Shown here one piece after another: positions 12,301 through 24,900 of a stretch of DNA of 64,000 bases; positions within the stretch are counted from its first letter, which is position 1; the number at the start of each line of letters is the position of its first letter. The notes below the pieces were generated by a model. The model saw only the letters and a program-made list of their open reading frames with translations. It was not told the DNA's origin and ran no database searches. Where the stretch lies: NCBI GenBank assembly GCA_949987565.1, contig OX465107.1:19138607-19202606 (forward strand), read 5' to 3'. The position numbers and the translations under genes are program-made. This stretch comes from Luidia sarsii. Its lineage: Eukaryota; Echinodermata; Asteroidea; Paxillosida; Luidiidae.

Positions 12301-15300
12301 GCTTGACTCAATTTGCTAATAGATGTCCTAAGGTTTGTCATGTCAGGCAATGGAATGAAATGCAAAGAGGCCTGTATGGCATTATGCGTTCTTGTATATG
12401 TTAACTGCTATCAATTTGAGCCTGCACAAAATCCTGACCAACCTTCCATTTCAGACAGAGACTGCCTGCAATGCATTGACAGGGATGCATTGCTCCCCAT
12501 TTGCCAATATACAGCAATATGATTGATGGGCTTGATTGAATTAAGCAGAGTAACAAATTTATTGATAAATGCATTGTGAGAGGGAGGTGGAGGTAGAGGG
12601 AGTGAGAAGGGGGGGGGGGGGGTGGGGAGGGAAGAGAGATGGGGGGGGGAGATAGAGTGGGGGTTTGAATGGAGAAAGGGGAGGGAGTGAGGGACAGGGA
12701 CAGAAAAAGAGATAGAAAGTTGGGAGAGAGGGGGGGATGGAAAGAGGAGAGGGACCGAAAGAAAGACAATGAGAAAGACAGGGGGTAGGGAGGGAAAAAG
12801 AAACAGAAAGGGGGTGATATATTATATTGAGAGAAAAAGGGAGAAAGCTACATCCTGAATTTTCTGATGTTTCCTCTCTTTGACAGGGCCTGGGGGCTTT
12901 CGTTCCATCTACACGGACGATTGGAAGAAGATGACAGATCGTGACTTTGTAACGTTTTGGTACGATACTGTCACAGACAATGATATACGAGAGATAATAG
13001 GCCCAGACTCTCTCCGAACGAAAGGTGAGGACCAAATGCTGTCTTGAGCTATCTTACAGAGGGGCTTACACATTACATGAGGTTATAAATAAAATGCCTC
13101 CTACTGTAATTAAACAGTGAAGCCATCGATAGCGTGTTGTTTTCAATCTGCGATTTGGACAGAAGTAATTATATCTGAATATAGAATCCTTTTCCAAATT
13201 ACATGTACGATGTACTTATTATACACTGTTATATACCGGTACACATTTTCGTTTGTTTTTAAACTTAATTGAATTGATCCAATAATGCTAAAAACAGAAC
13301 TTAAATGTTTTAATTTGCTTTTACATGTCAGTTCAGGTTTTTTATGCAATTTTCAGCACACAGGGACAGTCAGAAGTGTGGAAATGACAACATGCCATTC
13401 ACTGCATTCTGTTTCTATTTCCTCCCTCTGTTTCCAGAGCAATGTAAAGTTAAAGACCCACTACAATTCACCCTCAGAAAGTTGGGGCTGAACGACATGG
13501 AGGGACAGAGAATCCTACAGGTAAGCCGTGGCCCATATCCTCGGCCTAATCTGATTGTTGGCTGCTAGTCTGGTCTTTTTGTAGGCACGTCCTCACTTGG
13601 AAATGTCTCACTCACAGATTCCCTTACAAGTGATAGTGTAAGCACCTTGTTTATGTCTCTTAGACTGAGCCTCAGAGGTGGGATGATAGAGTAAGCTGAG
13701 AGGTAACAGGTAGGGTCCTCTCAGCCGGATTCAGGTTACATTTGCCGTGTGGCTCCTCTCCTATACTGTGCATGTTCCCACCTGTGCCCTTGGCTTTGTC
13801 TTGGAAATGTGAGAACCGGGGATTGGCATTTGAGTCGACCTGCAGTTACCCCTAGAAGGCATTGTTAAGGATTTGCATGATTCGTGACACCTTTGCTGCC
13901 ACAAGAGGGCGCTCGAGAGGTGTCAACAGGCTTGAGGCCGCTAGACTGAACATTACATACATCTCATGGAATTTGTGCATTGATAAGTATCTTGTGTGCA
14001 AACCCTTATTTATTTATTTAATTGTTATCAATAAGGGTTCTCCTCAAAACAAGGCTATTAATCCACTTGTGCAAATATCTAGTTGGCAAACGGATCTCTT
14101 GATTGCCTTAGCATTGAATATTTTCAATTTTTCATCCCATGTAACAGGTTGCCGTCATACTCAGAAATCTCTCCTTTGAGGATCACAACCGGAAAGTCAT
14201 GGCAGCCCACAGGACCTTCTACAGGTTCCTTCTGCTCTGCATTCACAACAGTTGCTCAGCTCTAAGGCAGATTGGAATGGACACCCTTAGCAATATAGCT
14301 GAAGAGGTAATGGCCTACCATCTGCAAACCCGATACTTTAGTTGCTGATACAAAATTGTTGCAACCTCTACCAACTCGAGTGGCCTGATATGTGGGCCTC
14401 TGACAGAACCTTCATTAAAGACTAACTTATTCCTTTTTGTATTCCTTGTTTTAAACAGTTAAGTAAAATGGTTCTATCATTAAAACAAAATGGCCAAGAA
14501 ATTTTTCACTGGAGTTAGACCTCTGGTTTTGCACACCAGCACTCTACAGCCTGAGCTATCCAGCCCTTAGATGGTGGCCTTCCCAAATAGTCAACTAATC
14601 TTTGCTGGGGTGAGGGCCCTAGCCTAGTTTAAGGTGGATGCCTTTAGCTAGATGTCAGGAGAAGATAGCTCATTAGTTACTGTGTTAACAGCTACCCACT
14701 TCTCTTCGCTTGATGGTGTCAATGCTTAAGCCTCATCAATAATCTTTAAACTGAACACAACAAATTGTTTTTCCCCAAGAGTATCTCTTTCTTCTTTTCT
14801 CCTTGGGTTCATGGTCATTTCATTTTCTCCTTTCAGTTTATACTAGATCCTATTGACTACAGGAGCACACAGCTCATGTTTCACACCATTGATAAAGCAA
14901 TGAAAAACCAAGATAAATTCATCATTCTTAGAGGTATGTATTCCTTGCAAGACATAAGCATCAGTACCTGAATAGAGTATGACAATATCAACAGCTTACG
15001 ATTGTCAATAACTTTTTTACAATCACAAACCATATTTCTAACATGCAAGTTTCCTTTAGATTAATTGTATTGAACCAAACTTTGAGTATGAATTAATGAG
15101 GTCTTGCCCTCCTTGATCTGAAATTATCACTGTATATTCACAGTCTGCTGCCTGGATTCGGTCCTGAAACTTTCAAATCCCGCTCAAGCTGCCTGGATTT
15201 TTTTTTTCAGTGGGCAATCATGCAAAGCACTGAGCATCAATAGGGATAATTATGTGATGTAGAAGGGAAACACTCATGAAATTCCTTTCTATATGATGCA

Positions 15301-18300
15301 AAAATCATCTTCTGTGTCAAATTTTAACTGAATCTCTTGGTGTCCCCCTCAGCAATGGAAGTTGTTGAGAAGCTATCCCAGGTGGATAATAACACGGACA
15401 TCATCCGGCAGTGTATGGAGGAGAGAGTGTATCGCTCCATCATTCGTCTCCTGACGATACACGACGTTCAGCTTCTACTGGGAGCTTTAGAAGTTCTCCT
15501 GGCCCTATCGGAGAGGGGTGAAGTCTTCTGCACTCGCATCGCATCGGTTGAGAGGAGTGTGGGTGAGTGAACTCATTGATTTCACCAAACTGGAAGATTC
15601 ATCTTGTTGCTTGCGACAGACAGCATGGGAGTGAACCTAGTGCTGAGGTGCACGACAGAACAAATTTTGTTGGTGTATCTAGGGAGTGATTAAAGTGATT
15701 GAATGGGAAATCAGCCAAAAGTTTAAGCATCGTGTATAAGAAAACAGTCTCAGAGTTGTCCTGAGCAAGGATACGTGAAGGAGAAAAGACAGAGGAGTAT
15801 GTACCAGCCTAAGTTCATTGTTCCTAAAGTACACTCCAAGTCTTCTGGGGTACATGGACAGCATGCTTAGTAAAAGCCAAAGAGCATCGATGGCCCAAGA
15901 CCGCAGGAGCTGGGTGGATCTTGTAGTCGTCTGCTTCGCAGCCGAATGGTGATGATGATTGGCAATGAGTAAAACATGTATGTCTTGATGTTGGTTTCCT
16001 TGTCCATAGATATCCTAGTGTGCCTTGTTACGTTGGACGCCCAGTCGTTAGGTGCAGAGGCCTTTGTTGGCATCAAGATTGTAGACCATGCACCAGATGG
16101 GATTCATCATCCCATTGTCACCATGGCCAGACAACCACAGATGTCTCGGGCCACACCCACCCCTCCTAACACAGGAGCTGCGGCCACGCCCCCTCCCCCT
16201 CCCATCAGTAAGTTGATATCCTTGCCCTTCAAGCTTACATTTTCGTGTATAATCTTTCTTTTTTGGTTGAAGCAGAAATGAAGAGGAATTGCCTGAAGAG
16301 TCTTGGTGACAGGTGTTATTCAGGACATAAGTCATCTGATGTCTTTTATAATACCTTGCCTGTCTTAAGACTTGTATGAAAAACAACATTATGGATGTCC
16401 CACATTAGCATGCAAACAGCAAGTGCTTATTTCAATTTGAATTGAAAATATACATTTACATGAATGATTACTTAGCTCCTTTCTGAAATTGATTTTGATG
16501 AAATTATAGCATCCTTTCACATAATCATTTCATATGTGATGTTTATGCTATTGATGTTTTAATACAAAGAAAAACCTCACTAAAATGACCTGCAATACAT
16601 AAATCTCAAAAGTTAGAGGGCCTGACTGGAAAGTGACCTTTTGGCCTTTGAGAAAGGTCCTGCTAGGATCGAAACGTCAGCAGGGCTTGAATTGAACGAC
16701 GGCCAGTGCCGTCGTTGCCCTCTTTACTGGCTGAGGTGCCCCGCAAAAATCCCCGTCTCCACGGCCACTTTGGCCATGCCCTATTTTTACCTTGGCCGTC
16801 GTGCCCTTTTTTGCATTGGTAAGCATATTTACAGTTGTTTTTAGACTACATGGATTTTATTTGGATTATCGGGGAGCGATGTCAACTCAATATGAATTGT
16901 TTTTTATTTATTTTTTATTTTTAGGGACAGTCTCCCAGCAGTCAGCCCCAACTCCTCCCCCGGCTCCCGTCCAAGCAGCCAACAGAGATGCTGACAATGA
17001 GAATTTTACATGCCAATGGTGAGTCCGTCAACGCCGCACTCGTGTAACTTGCTGTAAAGCAGTTGATACAAGTCCATTCTATCATCAGAAAGCAGACTCC
17101 TAGCGATGGACAGAGCATGCCGTTGCCAAAGCATTGAGCCCCTCACGGCCTCAGTTTTTTGCAGTCACACAAACTCAGGGGTTATTTGTACATTATGCCC
17201 AACCAATTTTTGTTTTTTTCCTTCATGAATATCCTGAAATCTCATTGGAGGCAATGGTCTTTACAACTGCTGTCCTGTTCTCTCCTTCGATAATTTATTT
17301 GTTAGATTTGTTAAATTATTATTAAAGTCTTGTCTATGGCTGGACCATTAGGCTGTGGGGCTACTCAGCGTTGAGTGCATGTTAGCTGATCCTGGCTGCC
17401 TCTGATTGGTTTCAATGTTTCTCTGCCCTCACTGTTTCCTATATTCATTCCAAGGAGTGTATGCATGTTTGTAAACTGTTAGCTGTTTACTAGAGAGGTT
17501 TTGCATGCAAATGGATGCGCGTGAGCATACGTTTAACTCTCCATACTAGTTAGTGTATTGGTGGCGCTGTTTGCATTCCCAACGCTGTGTAAAATGAAGT
17601 CCATATCCAACACCGTGTGCCCAAGTTTTGATAACCTCCATTGAGACTAATTTTTCAAAAGTCTTGACGGCGCCATCCATAAGGACAAAAAAGTAAAGAC
17701 GGTTCAAACTTTCTTACTTATTTCTTCCTTACCTGTAACGAGCGTCAACCGCACGTTTAGTGGATAGCAAATAGCATATGACGTCGTGACTCTGTTGTCT
17801 GAACCAAGAATACTGATTTGTACTCCATCTGTGCCTAGGTTGCGTACTTTCTATGAGGCTGATGCAGAGAGTGCTGTACCCAGGTTAGAGCTGTACAGCG
17901 ACTATCTGGGTGCCTGCAGTAAAGCCTCCAGGGTCAACATGGTCACATCCACAAACTTTGCCAAGTGCATCAAGTAAGTCAAATAAGATTCTTTGATTCT
18001 ACTCCTGGGGGGGGGGGAAGAGATTCAGGAGACCCTGCCGAGATGCGATTAAGAGCTGGTGCATCGCACAGATGGCTCTTACATAATCCCTGTCAAGTTA
18101 AAGTTGATTTGATTGCCAAGCAAATAAAACCACCCTTCCTCATTCTGTATCCATTCTGCGAGAAATGGTTTTGATTTCTTGAGAGTTTGAATCTGAATAT
18201 ATAGCATTGAAAATAAATAGATTTTATTGATTGCTTTGCTGAGTTTGTCTTCAAATAATTTATTTGATAATTTCTCTTTATATCTAATACTTCTGTATTA

Positions 18301-18955
18301 CCTCTTTGACAATTTGATTTCATTTGTCACAAAACTGAAACAAAGTCCTCCATTCTGCTGACATTTAGCTATTGAAGTCTTCCCATTTATTCAGTGCCAT
18401 TCGGCGCTTGTTTCAGAGTATGATACAATGAGCCTAATACTGTCTTTGATGTTGTTTGTGCGCAGGACTATGTTCCCAGGGGCTGGGTTCCAGCGTGTAG
18501 AGAACGAGAGCGGCCCGCAGGTGCACATCACCGGTCTGCGTAAACGTGCGCTGCCACTCACCTTCAACTGGCAGTTCTACCAGCAGACCGCCAAGCCTTC
18601 CCCCAACTACCAAGGCCAGATGGGAGGTCCTCAGTCCAACCTGGCCTCCAGCATCATGCAACGGATGGCTCAGAGGTTATCCCCATCGCCAAGCTCCTCT
18701 CCGTCTGGAACGCCCCAGCATCGCCTCTATCCCCAAGGCATGAGTAGTCCGGGCAGTGGCTCCATGCCACCTCAGATGTACCGAGCCGGGATGATACCGG
18801 GACCGTCCAGCGTCAACACGGGCAGCTCCACCCAACTGCAGCAGTTGATCCTTGGACACGGACTGCGACATCAGAATCCGGCGACTGTAGTCCCACAGGC
18901 TCAATCGGCACTTCAACTTGGCATTGGTGTGAGCGCTAATACCCAGCAACCACAG

Positions 18956-18992
<37 letters not shown>

Positions 18993-21900
18993 CGCAAACA
19001 CAGCAGCAAGTCAGCATACAACCCGTGCCCATACAGCCAACACCCCCTGCCAATCCCGCACAGCCGAACTGTCCGCCAGGAGTCGTGCACGTCACGCAAC
19101 AAGCGCCGTCCTCCTCGGACGATGTGGATATGTTATCACCGCAGGGAAGTCTGGTCAACCAGGCTGGCATTCCAAGTGCTTTCCTCCAGAATCCCCTTCC
19201 GCAGCACAGTCAGACCATAGCGAACAATGATCCCAGCAAGAGCCCCGGTCGGAGCCCCGTCTCGCCCGGACGAGCTCCGCCGCCCTATCGGCCCCGTAGT
19301 CCTGCAGGGAGTGGGAACAAGACCAGTCAACCGTCCACCACTGCGTCTAATCCAGGACTCCCTGCTTCCCCATCGTCCTCCTCCTCATCCTCCTCATCCT
19401 CCTCCTCTACCAAATTGCCAAGTGCTACCGGGACCATCCCCGGTCAGGGGCTTCAAGAAGGCGAGGTCAAGATTGAGAAGATTCCCAACATCCATGCCCA
19501 GCTGCCCTTAGACACAAACCAAGTGCCCGCCACATTCCCACAGGAGGGGAGTGAGAACTTTCCAACCAACTCGATTCCACTGCTGCAGACTCAGACAACC
19601 TCCTCGGATCCCAACCCTGAGGTGTGTCGCGCCAGTCAGCAAGTGTTGGCCCAGGCAAGGCCCCAGGAGGTCTCCTCAGATGCTCAGAATCTGCCGGCGA
19701 GGACAGGCTCGCAGCAGGTCGCCAACATTCCCCAGCAGCCGCAGGTGTTCATCACGCAGCAGCAGCTGCAGAACTCCAACCGGATTACCATTAATCCCCA
19801 AGCGATTCAGATCGGGGCTCAAGGAATCCAGATTAACGCCCAAGGAATGAGTCAGCCCCAAGGAAGCGTTGCCATTCAACAGCAGCAGCAAATTCAACCG
19901 CAGCAGCTAGTTGTGCAGCAACAGCAAGTTGCACAGCAGCAATCAGCTGTGCAGGGGTCTCAGAATATCCAAATGCAGATACCAGCGTCTCAGGTCGGGG
20001 TCCAACAATGGATCCAGGCCCAGCCCCGTGGAGGACAATCTAACGCACAAGGCATTGTGAACATTAACGGCCAGGGCATTGTGGCCGCAAGTAACGTCAA
20101 AGGCCAGCCCAATGTACAGATAGTACAGCAAGGAGTCATCTCAGGCACCCATGGGATCCAGCTGAGCACTGTCCCTGTTAAAACCAACTTCCACATACAG
20201 AAGGCTGATGGCCAGGGGTTGTCGCAGATACTACCCAAGTCCACTCCAGGCATTAACCAACCACAACAGATTATTGTAAGCGGTAATGCTGGCACCACGA
20301 ACAATGGGAGTCAAATGTATTCAGCGTATGCCGTTGTGCAGAACGTTCAACGCAGTGTACCGACTGTTCTTGGACAAGTTACATCCGGCAATCCGGGGCA
20401 GACAACACAAGGTGCATCATCCGGTGGGTCACAAACATCTAGTACACCAAGTTCCTACATACCCATCCAACCCAAAGTAGCGGGTCAAATGCAGCAGCAG
20501 CCACAACAGCAGCAGCAGCAGCCGCCGCAGCAACAACAACACACCGTTGTCCACCAGCACGCTGTCATTCAACCGCACCAAATAATTCAACAACAGCAAG
20601 TCAACCAGCAGCAACCTCAACAGCAGTTCATACTGTCCAGCATTCAATCCAGCTTGCCACAGCAGTCATTTGCTGTCACTTCCTTTGCTAATACTCAACA
20701 GCAGCAGCAGCAACAGCAACAGCCCAACTTTTCTGTGACTGTTGGATCCCCCGCTGCCCCTAATTCCAATCTACAGCCTGTCATGAAGGTGTGTCCTCAA
20801 AACCAGCCAGTTGGGACTGTGACTATCAATCGGGTCCAAGGGCAAGGCCAGCAAATTACAGCCACTCACATCGATTCTCCTCTCATCAAGCAACTTCTAC
20901 AGTCCAATTCAGCGGTGCAGCCCCCAAGTTCCAACCATCAACCCCAGTCCCAGGTTGTCAATGCCAACGTACAGGGCACCACCGTTCAGTGGGTGGTCCC
21001 GCAGAACCCTAACGGAGGTGTAGCGCAGGGCTATGGGAACGCAGTCCATGGAGTGGTCAACATTCAGGGCGGTATACCGCAGCAGGGCATGCCACAGTCC
21101 TGCGCCGTCACTCAAGCGCTGAATCAGGTTGGGAACTGCGCCATCCAGCAGCCTGCCATGCACTTCATCCCCCCTATCTGTACGAGTCCAAGCCCAGCTC
21201 AAAGTCCAGCCTTGAGCTGCACTTCTTCCTCAAGTCCAAGCTCGACGTCAAAATCATGCCCGCTCTCTCCAGCCCCGTCGCCGCAGCACAAGTCTGAAAA
21301 GAAGGCCAAGTCGAAATCGCACAAATCCAAAAAGTCCTCCAAGAAGAAAAAGTCCAAATCAGGGGATAGAACTCCACCCATCATCTGCTCCAAGGCGGAA
21401 CACGGGAAGGATGTCTTGAAGGATCAAGAGAAGGAAGCAAGCATCCGCTTAGTTGAGAATGCCTCTTACGATGACAACAATGATCAAGCCAAGGAACTGA
21501 ACGATGACAAATCCAACTCTTGCAATAACTCAGAGCCCAAACTATTAACAAACAGTGTCGGCGACAGCACGGAATCACACGCAGCATCTGCCCCTACATG
21601 TAACGGATCGTCCAATCAGGAAAGGGACGAAATCCCAGGAACCGGCGACATCCAGAAACTGAAATCCAAGTTGGAGGAGGCGTCCCTGAAACAGTCCCTG
21701 ATTAATGGGTATGGTGGTGTAGAGGAGCTGGACAAGAAGCACACAGACGTCCTGATCCACCGGGCAGAGCTCTATCTAGAGAACTCGGCAAAGGACCTTG
21801 ACATGGTCCTGAAGAGCCCCAGAATTCGACGGAAGAGCGAAGAGACGGGCCACAAGGACCGGGCACGTAGACTGAGCATAGAGGAGGTCATGGAGGTGGA

Positions 21901-24900
21901 CCCCACAGAGAAACCGTGCACGAATCATATCATGAATGGTAATATCCCCTCGGTGAACACTGATCGTAACAAAGACACGGTGAATGACGTGAACAACAAG
22001 CACCTTGATGATGGCTCGGATAAGCGCGTCAACAGTCATAACACCACAGCACCTGAGAAGGCCACTCAGGGATTGAAACCTGTGAATAACGGGGCAGACC
22101 AGGAGGAACCCATGGAGCAAAGTGATTCCAAAAAGGACAGAGACTCAGAATCAGATAGTGGAATTGTTTTAAACGAGCGGACAGGCTTTATGCACGACGT
22201 CACCGGTGCTATCATTCCACCTTTTTGCCGTGACATCCGGGATCAGACACCAGCGGATGCACTCATGATGGAGGCTAATGAGAATAACAACAGTACCCCC
22301 AGTCGACCTCTTCCCTTTGGTAGGGGCAATTTCCCAAAGACATTACCCCAGTTACCCCCGCAAAAATTATCCCCTCAAAGTGCTGCAGTTGTAAATGCGA
22401 TCCCGTCTGTAGGAAGTATGACAACCAACAGTGTGAGCACTAAGAAGTCTTCACACGGTAGGAGTGAAGGAGTGCCCACATCCAGTACCACAGAACAATC
22501 CTCCAGTTCCAATTCCAAAGGTTCTACAACCTCGGACCAACCAGCAGACTCCAAACCAGAGAAGAGTTCCAAGTCCAGCTCCAAGAAGTCGTCTGGGAAG
22601 CGCTCCAGACACAGCTCGGACTGTTCCAAGAAGCGACGGACTTCTTCCTCCTCCTCGGGCAGTTCGCATCATCGGAAGTCGTCATCATCTTCAGGCAGCG
22701 ACAAGTCTAAGCACCAGCACCATCAGCAGCAGCCAGCTGCGACGCCGTCACACGAGACGAATGTCTGTATGTGTGAATGGACTGGATGCAAAAAGTGAGT
22801 CTAAAGATATTCTGTAGAATTCATTTTTGTGTGTCCTAAGCCAATCTTGAATCATGAGTCCCCATATGTGCAAAGATATCGCCATAGTAAAACAAGCAAA
22901 ACACCAAAAAAGCACACAGGCAAGAAGGAAAGATGTTTCAACACCAATTAGAGATATACTTCTGACTTCCACTATACTTCCACTCCCACCCCGGCAAAGA
23001 CTAATTGACTATTTGGGCAGGCCACCATCTAAGGAGTAAGGACTGGATAGCTCAGATGTGAAGAGTAGATATAACATGATGTTTGCGTCAAGGAGAAAGT
23101 AATTCATTGAGGTTTGCCCTGCTCGACGTGATCAACACTGAGTGTTCAGTGCTCAGTGTTGATCACGTCGAGCAGGGCAAACCTCAATGAATCAGATGGA
23201 AGAGCGCCAGTACGTTCATCCAGAGGTCTCAGGTTCCAGTCCTGGTTCCAATCACCAATCCAAGTTTTCTTTGCCAATTGTTCAATTTGGATTGAAAATT
23301 GTGATGAAGTTGAAATAAACAGTACGGTAATTGGTCATTGAATTGCATCCACCCTCATTGCACCTTTTACTTGATCTGGCAGGAATTTCAAATCGAGGAA
23401 ATCACTACATGTTCATACGAGTACTACTCACGTCATGACGTCAGCGTACAGGGGCCTGTGTGAATGGGTCGGCTGTGACAACATACAGAGGCAGAGGTGG
23501 TCCTGTGTCAGTCATGTGCTGGTAAGTTGTCTTGACATTTCTCTATTGCTGTCACAGTGAATAGGGAGGAGGTGGACTGTCGTATTGTACATGGTCTGAA
23601 AGGCATTGTGGTTATAGAAACCTATGTTGATGGGGGAAAAAACCTGTTCTGTTCTAGTTATGCTGTACACATTTCCTGGTTTATAAGTTGAGTGGATTAA
23701 GGTGAAGTAAGTTGCTGGAAAGAAATATTTTGATACCAAAAGTAAGAGCTTTTGAAAAGTAAACATGGCTGTTTTGGGATTTTTTTTCCCCATTAGTTTT
23801 TTTGTTTTTTAATTCAGAGCACTCACTGCCTGGTGTTTCAACCCTAGCAGGACCTTTGCTAGGACGGAAATGTCAGGCACTCTTAATTATTTAGATTGCA
23901 CTTAATAAGGTCATTGACCCCTGCCTTACCGAATTACCCCTACCGTCTATTGGTTAAAGTCAGTGAAGAAGATTTCGGCATTTTTGTACCCCTGCTACTA
24001 GTCAAAAAGATTTTTTGGCAAGATAGTCTATATCGTATCCATGCAAGAGGCTCAGTTGATTTGATCCAGTGCTGACGAGGCCTTTTGACAACGTCTTTAT
24101 TTGCAGGAGAAGCATTGCTCTGAACAGGCGCTGCAGGCAGCGGCTGATAGACGCAAGCAGTCTGCTTCATCAGGCACAGCGACGAGCACAGCGACGAGCA
24201 CAGCAGCGGCACAGCTACCGACACCCATACTGTACAATGCTCACACAGCATACCACGCCATCCGTCGCAGTCTGCATGCACCCTCACTCAAGGATCTACT
24301 GGTGAGTGGACCTGAAGCGATTGCTTGTCTCAGTAGATTACTAGATTTGAAGGGTTGATTTGCACAGTGGGATTGCAGTGGCACGATGTTCGATCTTCTT
24401 TGAATGAATGTGGCTCTGAGACTGAATTCAGACAGTGTAAGTCTATAGGCCAGAGATTGCCGATAAATTAGTATCAATGTGATGTGGCTTTCACTCTGAC
24501 CATAATGCACAATTGAAGACTGTTCAAAATTGGGACCTGTTTTAGTCTTGAAGACATAAGTCATGACAAGTCCATTTTCAAATGTGGCGGTATTTACCAC
24601 GTTGACTCTAGACGCAGCTTGTTATATGACTTCCCTGTTGATGAATTTCAGTCCAGAGTATTATTTTGTTCCGGCCATCTCCAGTGAGTCAGCCCCATTC
24701 CCCCTGCAGCTATTATGACTTGCCAGTCCAAATAGATGTCAAACTGTGCACCTCCCCCTTTTCTTCAAACTCCTTTGGCTTGATTAGGTTCCTTGACAGT
24801 GGATGCAATTCTTCCTCTAAATTACTTCCTCAGCAAGAGGTCGTTTGAAAGCCAATTGTGTTTGGGTCACAATTCCCAGTAGGCCTAATTCAAAGGCCAA

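Noticed and set aside
12401..13035. Minus-strand Pro/Ser/Leu-rich frames
   Set aside because: Translations of the purine tract opposite the ARID2 exon at 12887.
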